Source: Cyclobacteriaceae bacterium (GTDB lineage Bacteria > Bacteroidota > Bacteroidia > Cytophagales > Cyclobacteriaceae). Taken from it: 64,000 nt of DNA. The notes below the pieces were generated by a model. The model had not been told where the DNA came from. It did no database searches and saw only the letters and a list, made by a program, of their open reading frames with translations. Each line of letters opens with the position of its first letter. Within the stretch, counting starts at the first letter, position 1. The stretch lies in assembly GCA_016787725.1 (NCBI GenBank), contig JAEUTZ010000002.1, positions 1 to 64,000 on the forward strand, in the 5' to 3' direction. Shown here piece after piece: positions 1 to 6,627 of the stretch. The translations under genes and the position numbers were made by a program.

Positions 1-1
1 G

Positions 2-115
2 GCTCAGCTAGAGCAGTTCCGGGGCGCTTCAAATGTTACCGGCAGCACAGGTAACCAGCGTCAATCTGACACTAACAATACAGAACAAGGAATGGAAAAC
101 GATATGCCGTTCTGA
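2..115 (+). CDS. C-terminal end of an SSB-like protein (partial, 5' end outside window)
   Basis: The second reading frame is open from the left edge to a TGA at 113-115, giving 37 residues. They are rich in Gln, Asn, Gly, Ser and Thr and end in the acidic tip ENDMPF. Single-stranded DNA-binding proteins have this layout: a flexible polar linker and a terminal D/E-rich PF motif that docks repair and replication partners. The OB-fold part lies outside the window, so the family call rests on the tail alone. The genes that follow look accessory, so this may be a mobile-element SSB copy rather than the housekeeping one. Confidence 0.5.
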   Translation, partial: AQLEQFRGASNVTGSTGNQRQSDTNNTEQGMENDMPF

Positions 116-127
116 ATACTTTTTTAT

Positions 128-255
128 CGTAACAATTGTAACATCTGTAACAGTATTGGAAAATATAATAGAAACGAAGATTCCTTACAGTGCCATGTTA
201 CAAATGCAACATGCAACATTGTTGCATGTTACAAATGTTTGTTACGTTACCGTAA
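128..255. repeat. Cluster of GTAAC/GTTAC motifs with dyad and direct repeats
   Basis: GTAAC occurs at 129-133, 138-142 and 147-151, an exact 9-bp spacing. Further on, the 13-bp sequence CATGTTACAAATG occurs at 194-206 and again at 225-237. A perfect 11-bp inverted repeat AACATGCAACA / TGTTGCATGTT (208-218 and 220-230, one-base spacer) lies between them. GTTAC occurs twice more at 241-250. The block sits between the SSB-like tail and the next open frame. It looks like an iterated protein-binding region (operator or iteron-like); the binding protein is unknown. Confidence 0.5.
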
Positions 256-270
256 AAAAAAAATCCGTGA

Positions 271-612
271 GTGAAAAAGAGAGCCTCAATGTTTAACACT
301 GCCATAATGACTACCGATATGAAACCCCAATTGAACCCATCATCAGAGTATCCCCGGTACTACCGCAAGGCCGGTACCTGCGTACGGCAGGATGGCCCAA
401 CCGAAACTTGGAGCATTACACTGCCGCCTGATAGCAAGGTGCCATGCCGCTGGCACTCAACTCACCCCAGCTCAGAAAGGCTACAGCAGGAACTAAATGG
501 CTTTGAGCCTGCAGATGCCGAGATCTTTAAAGACTTCCTTGTCACCTTTTACCAAGGCGTGGCTGCTGAGCGAGCACAAAGAAATAAAAAACTAGTCGAG
601 GTAGGGGCATAA
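271..612 (+). CDS. Hypothetical protein, 113 aa
   Basis: A family I do not recognise. The frame begins at GTG 271; ATG 289 is an alternative start seven codons in. The product is soluble, with no signal peptide or membrane segment. The N-terminal part has several aromatic and Arg residues (YPRYYRK near residue 27). The C-terminal half (from about residue 68) looks helical and ends in a charged stretch. It follows the motif cluster at 128-255 and may belong to the same accessory element as the SSB-like gene. Composition and length are compatible with a real gene, but without a recognised motif the call rests on frame length and position. Confidence 0.45.
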   Translation: MKKRASMFNTAIMTTDMKPQLNPSSEYPRYYRKAGTCVRQDGPTETWSITLPPDSKVPCRWHSTHPSSERLQQELNGFEPADAEIFKDFLVTFYQGVAAERAQRNKKLVEVGA

Positions 613-753
613 TCCAAGCATTGTGGCTTTACTTCTGAGTCCAAACAACATATCAACAAATTCACATTTTTGATTGTCGATTGATGTCGAATAAGATTTC
701 AAGTTATATGTGGATTTTTGTAGGAGCTAAAGGAGGCAATAGCCAAACAAAAA

Positions 754-1137
754 ATGAATCTGATTTTGAAGAGTACTTTAGATGATTATGGAATTCCTGT
801 ATTAGGAATAGTTATCAACGAAAAAACATTTCCTGCTGCAATAGATACAGGATCAACAGGAAATGTTATGAGACCGGACATGGTAAGTATTTTAGATTTG
901 GGTGCGCCAGATAGATTCACGAAAGCATCAAATCCTATGCACGGTTCTTTTAAACCACCTACTTATTATATTGAATATCGCTTGGAGGGTAGAGATGATG
1001 TCACTTTTCGTGACCCCTTTATTGTCATGTCTACTCAAGATTATCCCTATCCTTTTTTGCTTGGATGTGATTTTCTTATAAAAACCAAATCCTTCACTAT
1101 TTACGGATTGGAAAGGACATTTGAGGTCTTTCTTTAA
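754..1137 (+). CDS. Single-domain retropepsin-like aspartic protease
   Basis: A 127-residue protein with the two hallmarks of a retroviral-type aspartyl protease subunit: the catalytic loop AIDTGSTGNVM at about residues 29-39 (Asp-Thr-Gly-Ser) and a C-terminal FLLGCDFL at about 101-108, matching the hydrophobic-hydrophobic-G-x-D-x-L motif of the family. Retropepsins act as homodimers with one Asp per subunit, and a single domain of this length fits that. There is no signal peptide or membrane anchor, so it should be cytoplasmic. ATG 754 is the first usable start after an in-frame stop at 721-723. Substrate and role are unknown. Confidence 0.75.
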   Translation: MNLILKSTLDDYGIPVLGIVINEKTFPAAIDTGSTGNVMRPDMVSILDLGAPDRFTKASNPMHGSFKPPTYYIEYRLEGRDDVTFRDPFIVMSTQDYPYPFLLGCDFLIKTKSFTIYGLERTFEVFL

Positions 1138-1154
1138 GTCAAGAATCCATTTTC

Positions 1155-1586
1155 CTAAAAGAGCTCACCTGGCGCTCTGTATTTAAAAAAGTGTATGCCC
1201 TGGCTCATTAACAGATCTCTTGCTCTATCATCTGGAGAAACCACCAACCAGGTGGGGCCAGAAAGATAAGTCCTGTAAAATTGAATTTGCCTAATAAGCT
1301 CTCCCACCGATTGGATCTTTGACTTAATCTCTATGGCAATCGAAAATCCACAGCTAAAGACATCGATAAAACCAATTATATGATTGACTTGATGTCCAAT
1401 TATTGGGAATTCTAATCTTAAATCAGGGTCTACAAATTGGTCGAATTTCCTTTCCGGAAAGGCACCTTTAAGCACTTGCGCATAATTATTGTAAACCCAT
1501 ATTTGAATTTCGTCATGCTTTGAGTCGCGCCTGTCAAGATCCTTAAATCCATGGCGCTCAATTATTGTCTTGGCTTTTGGCTTCAT
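1155..1586 (-). CDS. PD-(D/E)XK-type nuclease domain protein
   Basis: The 143-residue product carries a core typical of restriction-endonuclease-like folds. GFIDVF (possible first Asp) is followed about 12 residues later by the E-x-K strand IAIEIKSK. A helix, GELIRQIQFYRTYL, and a strand, WLVVSPDD, come next, the arrangement of many nucleases of this superfamily. The frame stays open upstream to about 1880, but that extension runs into repeat-rich DNA and loses protein-like character, so the ATG at 1584-1586 is preferred. It is convergent with the retropepsin gene, with a 17-bp gap. It could be a small stand-alone nuclease or the surviving C-terminal half of a longer one. Confidence 0.6.
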   Translation of the reverse strand: MKPKAKTIIERHGFKDLDRRDSKHDEIQIWVYNNYAQVLKGAFPERKFDQFVDPDLRLEFPIIGHQVNHIIGFIDVFSCGFSIAIEIKSKIQSVGELIRQIQFYRTYLSGPTWLVVSPDDRARDLLMSQGIHFFKYRAPGELF

Positions 1587-1974
1587 AAGAGGGTTCTTTA
1601 TAGCATTTAATAGGCCAAAATATTTACCAAGGATTGCTCCCACGCGAAAAATCGGCAGCAGCCGGTAAAAATTGAAGTTGCCGCGCAAAGGATTACGTAG
1701 TCCCCCCGCGACCCCATCGGGGTCCCCTTTTTCAATAGACTGTGCAAAAAAATAGCGTTGCGGCAAACCACATAGCCGGTTGCGCCTATCATTGCGCTGC
1801 GCACGCAGCTTCCCACACAAAAAGCCCGGCTTTCCGCAACGAGTCGGCCGGGGCCGTGACATAGCTGCAACTGGCTGCATTTGCCATAACCTGCAAGACT
1901 GCGCTGTACACCTTGCTGCGTAGCTGTTGCCTTGGCTTTACCAGCCCGGCTTTTATCTCGGCCACTTTGCTTTG

Positions 1975-2095
1975 TTGGCGGTTGCTTGCCGGGCATTTGC
2001 CTATGGCATCCGGTGCGCTAATAATTGCGTAATGTGGCAAAACACGCAACTTTGACATTGGCGGTTGCTTGCCGCAATTTCCTATGGCATCCAGT
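1975..2095 (+). repeat. Long direct repeat, copy 1 (partner at 2201-2320)
   Basis: About 120 bp, nearly identical to 2201-2320 (three substitutions and a small indel by eye), offset by exactly 226 bp. Inside it a shorter unit beginning TTGGCGGTTGCTTGCC occurs at 1975 and 2058, 83 bp apart. A stem TTGCGT...ACGCAA lies between the two units. It is too short and too stop-rich to encode a protein. Confidence 0.85.
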
Positions 2096-2200
2096 GCAAG
2101 CGCGGGACATATCGAAAAAATCAGCAACTCCAAACTAAAGTGGCTTAAGCGGCTTAAGGCGCTACCGTGGCATAGTTTGTAACCAATTTTGACAGTGGCA

Positions 2201-2320
2201 TTGGCGGTTGTTTGCCGGGCATTTGCCCATGGCATCCGGTGCGCAAATAATTGCGTAATGTGGCAAAACACGCAACTTTGACATTGGCGGTTGCTTGCCG
2301 CAATTTGCCTATGGCATCAG
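2201..2320 (+). repeat. Long direct repeat, copy 2 (partner at 1975-2095)
   Basis: The second copy of the ~120-bp repeat, again built from two TTGGCGGTTG-type units 83 bp apart (2201 and 2284) around the TTGCGT...ACGCAA stem. The near identity of the copies and the identical internal spacing point to a recent segmental duplication of an already repeated unit. About 105 bp of different sequence separates the copies. Confidence 0.85.
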
Positions 2321-2823
2321 CGTGGGCGCAAAAAAATAGCTTTTTAAAACCCCCCGCAGCTGGTTGCGCTTATTGTGAGGCTATGACACGGCTAGGGCCG
2401 TATCATTGCGGTTTAACCTGCAAGCTGCGCAAAAGCAATTTGAAAGTAGGTAAGCAAGCGATTTGAGCATTGCAGGGCCTTAAGGCCTGGCTTATTGATG
2501 CTCACTCCGGTAGTGTGCTCACGCGCATTTTTGGTGAACTGCGTGGCACACAACACGCAGAAGTGAAGCTACACGCGCTACGCAGTCTGCTCATTGCCTG
2601 CGGCAAAGTTTACGCTTGCAGACTTTTTGCCCTGGCGCAAGAACTTTTTGTTCCAAGTACCAAAAGCATTTTGCTACCGAATCCGTGGGTAGGGGAAAAT
2701 TGGGGGTTGTTGCCGATGTGTTAAGTAAAAGGGCCGGTGCTTTGGTAGTGCCCAGTAAGGTAAACACGCCATTCACAGTGGCTGGCCACCAAGCATCCCG
2801 ACACGCAACAATACTTAATCAAA

Positions 2824-2988
2824 ATGCTAAACGGCCTGGCACAGAAACGTAGCCGCGCCACCATGTGGGATGTGCCCCGCTTTGCCGAATACCACAGTTA
2901 CGAAATTATAATTGTCGAAAACGTAGTGGATGCCCGCTATTGGGTGCAGCGGGGAGCCTGGTTGCTGGCCATGCACCTGCTCGGGTAT
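2824..2988 (+). pseudogene. Fragment of a DNA (cytosine-5) methyltransferase
   Basis: Residues 5-55 of the frame at 2824-3102 (RSRATMWDVPRFAE, then IIIVENVVDA, then AWLLAMHLLGY) match, from memory, the central part of phage- and actinobacterial-type C5-cytosine methyltransferases, including the ENV motif VI. Neither the SAM-binding and PC-motif parts upstream nor the target-recognition domain downstream is present. After LGY the frame becomes a low-complexity Leu/Val/Trp string that matches nothing. It is therefore read as a broken remnant, about 50 codons long, at the edge of the repeat-rich block. The family call is from recognition only. Confidence 0.55.
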
Positions 2989-3203
2989 GCGCAAGCACTT
3001 GCCCTCTCGAGGGCGCTCAATGGATTGGTGGTAGTTGTTGGTAATTGGTTGGTGCTGCTGGCCGGTTGCTGGTTGCTGCTTACCAGTAAAGGGGATAAAT
3101 GATGGTTGTGTCCGCAGCTTGCTAGTTGTTGGGTATATCAATGGGGTAAATAGTACCTTGTAAATCAATTAATTACCCTCATTTCTACATAGTTTAAAGC
3201 GTT

Positions 3204-3245
3204 TTTGGGTTATTTTTCAAATAATATTTGTCACGGATGATCCGT
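3204..3245 (+). promoter_or_regulatory. Candidate promoter and operator of the TAC module
   Basis: AATATTTG at 3223-3230 differs by one base from the Bacteroidota -7 box TAnnTTTG. A TTTG at 3204-3207 could be the -33 element, though the spacing is slightly short. Immediately downstream is a perfect inverted repeat ACGGAT-G-ATCCGT (3233-3245), 27 bp before the GTG start of the toxin gene. Antitoxins of the XRE family commonly bind such dyads and repress their own operon. Confidence 0.4.
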
Positions 3246-3272
3246 TTATCTTATTTTTGACTTAACTTATAA

Positions 3273-3785
3273 GTGAATTTGTACGCAACAATCGTAGAAC
3301 TTTCGCGTTTAGACTTCAATAAGGTCAAATATTTTTCAGTTAAAATTGAAGAAAAAGAACACTCAGAGTTCATGGATTTTCAATTTAGAATGAGGAATTC
3401 CCATCCTACCCAGTTAGGAGAGATGAATGCCTTAATTCGAGAAATAGGCGAAAAATATGGTGCGAACCGAGAGCAATTTAGAGATGAGAGAAAAGCCGAT
3501 GCATTACCACCTGAAACATTCCAGTATTTCGGACTTGATGATCTTGAGCCAGACAACCAATTTGGCTTAAGGCTGTATTGTTTGAGATTATCTGAATCAG
3601 TTGTTATCCTATTTAACGGAGATTTAAAAACTGCACAAAAAGTTGATGACTGCAAAAATTGTAGAGGCCATTTTAAATTAGCCAACCGAATTACATCAAA
3701 AATCGATGATGCTATTGTTCAGAGGCACATCAGGCCTATTTACAAAGATATTATTGGAATTGAAGATTTTGAATTTGAAATATGA
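3273..3785 (+). CDS. HigB/RelE-like toxin of a toxin-antitoxin-chaperone module
   Basis: A 170-residue soluble protein starting at GTG 3273. The segment at about residues 97-124 (LRLYCLRLSESVVILFNG then KTAQK) resembles the strand-strand-Lys core of HigB/RelE/Gp49-type mRNA interferases, where an R-L-Y-x-I/L-R strand precedes V-I-L-F-x-G and K-x-x-Q-K. The N-terminal ~90 residues are an extra domain not typical of the minimal ~100-residue toxins. Its stop overlaps the antitoxin start (ATGA, 4 bp), so the two are translationally coupled. Toxicity is inferred from gene order and the C-terminal pattern; catalytic residues are not certain. Confidence 0.6.
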   Translation: MNLYATIVELSRLDFNKVKYFSVKIEEKEHSEFMDFQFRMRNSHPTQLGEMNALIREIGEKYGANREQFRDERKADALPPETFQYFGLDDLEPDNQFGLRLYCLRLSESVVILFNGDLKTAQKVDDCKNCRGHFKLANRITSKIDDAIVQRHIRPIYKDIIGIEDFEFEI

Positions 3786-4198
3786 AAAAGCGAACAGTTG
3801 AAGATACCTCACTATTCTTTGAGGTATTGAATAACACTCCTCAAGAAAGTAAGAACTATGTCTCCAAGTCATTAGAAATTGTTCATGAAATAATTCTACT
3901 TCTCCGAGAGAAGGATATGAATCAGAAAAAACTTGCCCAGAAATTGGGTAAGACCGAAGCTGAGATTAGTAAATGGTTGAGTGGAACTCATAACTTCACA
4001 ATAAGGACTTTAACATCCATTGAAACTGCTATCAATGAAGAAATAATAGTGACTCCGCATAAAGTACGTAGTAATGCTCTTAAGTATACTACAGCAATCT
4101 ATCGTGCTTCAGTGAATGAGATAAAATCTTGTTTGCATAATGCAGAGAAATATAATATTAAGTCAAAGTCAGAAAGATTAGAACGATCAGCTGCATGA
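3782..4198 (+). CDS. XRE-family HTH antitoxin with C-terminal extension
   Basis: The 138-residue protein has a helix-turn-helix at about residues 47-84 (KKLAQKLGKTEAEISKWLSG, then a recognition and support helix), the HigA/XRE type. A tail of about 48 residues, with KYTTAIYRAS and a basic end, extends past the HTH. In known TAC systems the antitoxin carries a C-terminal chaperone-addiction sequence bound by the SecB-like partner, and this tail is the natural candidate. The gene overlaps both neighbours by 4 bp (ATGA). It should neutralise the upstream toxin and probably autoregulate at the inverted repeat at 3233-3245. Confidence 0.75.
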   Translation: MKKRTVEDTSLFFEVLNNTPQESKNYVSKSLEIVHEIILLLREKDMNQKKLAQKLGKTEAEISKWLSGTHNFTIRTLTSIETAINEEIIVTPHKVRSNALKYTTAIYRASVNEIKSCLHNAEKYNIKSKSERLERSAA

Positions 4199-4698
4199 GT
4201 GAAACTATACAGATAGTCCCTGAAAAAATCAATATACTAGGCATAAAAATTCTTGGCGGGAATATCACATCTGATCCAAATGTTCAAGGTGAGATAATTA
4301 AATCTTACCAAGTTCAATTTGGTGTTACCGATGAGTTGAATTATGATGAGAAAAAATTTAGATTTCTATTTGATGTTAATATTGATGCTTTAGATGAAAG
4401 TGACAATCTAATCGGTGTAAATGGCCAATATAATGTCGAGTTTGTATTCCATATTGAGAATCTTGAATATTATGTTACGAGTGTCGATCATGAGAAAAAA
4501 AATATCATTTTCCATGACATCCTTCCATATACACTTTTAAGTATTGTTTATTCAACATCAAGAGGAATAGTCCTATCCCGCACAACCGGTACAATTCTTG
4601 ACGGTGTTATTTTGCCGGTAATTAATGTGCAAGACCTGATAAAAACACTTGAAGAAGGTAAATCGAAAAAAGCCGAAGCATCAGCCATACAGAAATGA
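4195..4698 (+). CDS. SecB-like chaperone of a toxin-antitoxin-chaperone module
   Basis: A 167-residue acidic protein. Residues about 84-92 (VFHIENLEY) and 106-149 follow the SecB layout: a DILPYTLLSIVYSTSRG helix, as in the SecB YPYAREAISNLVNRG segment, then ILPVINVQDLI, matching the SecB LPPVNF-x-x-L end. Housekeeping SecB is absent from many Bacteroidota, and the placement directly behind a toxin-antitoxin pair, overlapping the antitoxin by 4 bp, fits the TAC chaperones that fold and protect the antitoxin (family known from Mycobacterium Rv1955-1957). The C-terminal 18 residues are a Lys/Glu/Ala tail. Confidence 0.7.
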   Translation: MSETIQIVPEKINILGIKILGGNITSDPNVQGEIIKSYQVQFGVTDELNYDEKKFRFLFDVNIDALDESDNLIGVNGQYNVEFVFHIENLEYYVTSVDHEKKNIIFHDILPYTLLSIVYSTSRGIVLSRTTGTILDGVILPVINVQDLIKTLEEGKSKKAEASAIQK

Positions 4699-4785
4699 AG
4701 GCGGCCCAAGTGAGGAAGCCGAATGAAAAAGGGTTCTAACTGCCGTACCCTATAAAGATAAAGTCGTTCAAGACCCCCCCATGCC

Positions 4786-5061
4786 CTAAACTGGAACCTT
4801 GTGAGGTTTTATGGATTCTCGGTATGGTTCCCCACCCAGGGCCACATTGGTTTGTGATTCAGTTAACAGGGTTTGCTTAAGGATACTACTTAACACCCAA
4901 ACCCCATCCTGGTGATCTTCATAACCTGAGTGATCCCGGTGGCTCCCAAGTACCTCAATACCAAGGATTAACGCCTTCTGGATCCTAAGAAGGTGCTCAC
5001 CTCCCCCGCTGAATTTAATTTCTAACACCCCTTCCCCATCCCTGTTGTTGTATTTGATCAT
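4786..5061 (-). CDS. Hypothetical protein, 91 aa
   Basis: No family recognised. The N-terminal half has a strand-like stretch (VLEIKFSGGGEHLL) followed by a possible helix, and the middle is rich in His, Asp and Gly. There is no signal peptide or membrane segment. It is convergent with the TAC operon (87 bp apart) and isolated from other minus-strand genes. It marks the right end of the accessory region; from 5.2 kb on the genes are core-like. Confidence 0.45.
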   Translation of the reverse strand: MIKYNNRDGEGVLEIKFSGGGEHLLRIQKALILGIEVLGSHRDHSGYEDHQDGVWVLSSILKQTLLTESQTNVALGGEPYRESIKPHKVPV

Positions 5062-5244
5062 GGCTTTAACTTTTTTGGTTGTTGAACTTCATTTGTACCT
5101 CGCACCATTGAAAACCTCCCTATCCGGTCAAAAAATTAGTTTCTTACTTTTTGCATAGGAAAGTAAACAGTAATTACATTTACATAAAGAGCGTGTCAAC
5201 GAACTCTGACTTAATAACAACCAAAAAAAATTAACCCAAGTCCC

Positions 5245-5562
5245 ATGGCAAAGAAAGCAAAGAAAGCTGCTAAAAAGGGGAAGGCGAAACCCAAAAAAGC
5301 AGCAAAGAAGTCGGCTAAAAAAACAGCCAGAAAAGCGGTAAAGAAGGCTGCGAAAAAGGCTAAGAAAGCCGTTAAAAAAGCGAAGCGAGTTATAGCCAAA
5401 GCGATTAAAAAAATCACCAGGAAGAAAGTTGTAAGGAAGCCAGCCCCTAAAAAGGTGATCGCAGCAACCCCTGCACCAGCTCCTGCCCCAACGCCAACTC
5501 CAGTTCCTACTACTCCTGAATCTACTTCAGGGTCTGGCGAAGGTTCCGGAATGGCGATGTAA
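5245..5562 (+). CDS. Histone-H1-like Lys/Ala-rich DNA-binding protein
   Basis: Of 105 residues, the first ~75 are almost entirely Lys and Ala in AKK/KKA repeats with a few Arg, and the remainder is a Pro/Ala/Thr-rich spacer ending in Ser/Gly/Glu and GMAM. This is the composition of bacterial histone-H1-like proteins, which bind DNA through charge. There is no globular domain. It has its own terminator directly downstream. Three other small basic AK-rich or H1-like proteins occur in the window (12455, 46281, 46682), so the organism keeps a set of them. Confidence 0.8.
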   Translation: MAKKAKKAAKKGKAKPKKAAKKSAKKTARKAVKKAAKKAKKAVKKAKRVIAKAIKKITRKKVVRKPAPKKVIAATPAPAPAPTPTPVPTTPESTSGSGEGSGMAM

Positions 5563-5584
5563 ATAAGAATTGTAGATTTGATTC

Positions 5585-5616
5585 AAAGAGCGATCTAAAA
5601 GGTCGCTCTTTTCTTT
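5585..5616 (+). terminator. Rho-independent terminator
   Basis: Stem AAAGAGCGA / TCGCTCTTT with a short loop, followed by a T-rich tail (TTTCTTTTTT), 22 bp after the H1-like gene. Confidence 0.85.
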
Positions 5617-5741
5617 TTTAGGTTTGAACAAAAGGCCGACTTCGGGCATTATTCCCCTGTGGATAAGATTCCGTGGTATTGGTATTTGTGGTAACTTGCC
5701 TGACTCACCAGAACTATCTGTTGCACTAAACATAACCCAGT

Positions 5742-6557
5742 ATGAATAACCGTAGATTACCGATCATCATCCTCACCATCATTGCTTTCATTGTGGTATT
5801 GGCATTGTCATCAAGTCTGTTTTATACCATTAGCGCTACCGAGCGGGCCGTACTTTTTTATCCATTTGGAAAAGGATTAGACAAAGACAATATCGAAGGC
5901 CCGGGCACGCATTTGAAAGCGCCCTGGAACGATGTTTATGTGTACAAGGTGAATGAAATGTCCTCCGAAGAGAACATGGATGTATTGGACAAAAATGGAC
6001 TGTCCATCCACATCGATATCACAGTGCGCTACTACCCCATACCTGATAAAATCGGATACATTCATGAACAATTTACCCGCGACTATGAGTCTGTGCTTGT
6101 CATTCCGGAAGTCCGGTCAACGGTGCGTCAGGTAATGGGCCGGTATACCGCTGAGGAAATCTACTCCACCAAACGAGCGGAAGTTGAAACAGCCATTAAA
6201 AGCGAAACGGAAAAGATCCTAAACCAAAATAACGTTCATGCAACGGCTGTCTTAATACGTTCCATCATGTTGCCCGAACAAATAAAAGTTGCCATTGAAA
6301 ACAAACTACAACAAGAGCAGGAAGCATTGGCGTATCAGTTCAGGTTGGATAAAGAAAAGAGCGAAGCGGAACGCAAGCGAATTGCTGCCGAAGGTGAATC
6401 CCGGGCGAATAATATCATCAACAACAGTTTAACAGATAAGCTATTGAAAATGAGAGGCATAGAGGCAACCCTGGAGTTATCCAAATCACCTAATTCTAAA
6501 ATCATTGTAGTAGGGTCTGGTAAAGATGGAATGCCGTTGATCTTGGGAAACAACTAA
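5742..6557 (+). CDS. Prohibitin-family (SPFH/band 7) membrane protein
   Basis: 271 residues: an N-terminal membrane segment at about 6-30, then a band-7 domain (SATERAVLFYPFGKGL, PGTHLKAPW, ITVRYYPIPD) and a helical, charged coiled-coil region around 190-220 (QQEQEALAYQFRLDKEKSEAERKRIAAEGE) with the family's Ala/Glu-rich heptads. SPFH proteins form membrane-anchored rings or caps around membrane proteases and mark membrane microdomains. Length and layout match bacterial prohibitin homologues. It stands alone between the H1-like gene and gltA, so its partner is not evident here. Confidence 0.88.
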   Translation: MNNRRLPIIILTIIAFIVVLALSSSLFYTISATERAVLFYPFGKGLDKDNIEGPGTHLKAPWNDVYVYKVNEMSSEENMDVLDKNGLSIHIDITVRYYPIPDKIGYIHEQFTRDYESVLVIPEVRSTVRQVMGRYTAEEIYSTKRAEVETAIKSETEKILNQNNVHATAVLIRSIMLPEQIKVAIENKLQQEQEALAYQFRLDKEKSEAERKRIAAEGESRANNIINNSLTDKLLKMRGIEATLELSKSPNSKIIVVGSGKDGMPLILGNN

Positions 6558-6627
6558 ATCTTCAAAAGTCCTTTTTTTCTGAAAACCGAACCGTCTATCT
6601 TTAAAACCAAAGTTAAATTCTTCACTC

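Larger units (their letters stand above)
1587..2823. other. 1.2-kb repeat-rich region with no credible gene
   Basis: Short open frames on both strands here are mutually overlapping and lack family signatures. The DNA holds the duplicated units at 1975-2320 and a looser repeat pair near 1741-1795 and 2329-2385, which share GCAAAAAAATAGC and a later GGTTGCGC block. A hairpin GACCCC-ATC-GGGGTC at 1710-1724 is followed by CCCTTTTTC and resembles a plus-strand terminator. Base composition is visibly richer in G+C than the AT-rich genes on either side, suggesting a different origin. No integrase, transposase or terminal inverted repeats are visible. Confidence 0.6.

Noticed and set aside
33-296. 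Open frame of 87 codons on the plus strand at the left edge
   Set aside because: It overlaps the SSB-like tail in another frame and runs through the GTAAC/GTTAC motif block; residue content is unlike a real protein.
731-736. AGGAGG as ribosome-binding site of the retropepsin gene
   Set aside because: It is 17 bp before the ATG, too far for a standard Shine-Dalgarno interaction, and the phylum rarely uses one.
1607-2271. Two minus-strand frames of about 130 and 160 codons in the repeat-rich block
   Set aside because: They cross the duplicated repeats, overlap each other and have no family signature; repeat DNA readily gives open frames by chance.
1975-2320. Repeats as integron attC sites
   Set aside because: No integrase gene is in the window, the units are not at gene ends, and no clear paired core sites (GTTRRRY and its complement) were found.
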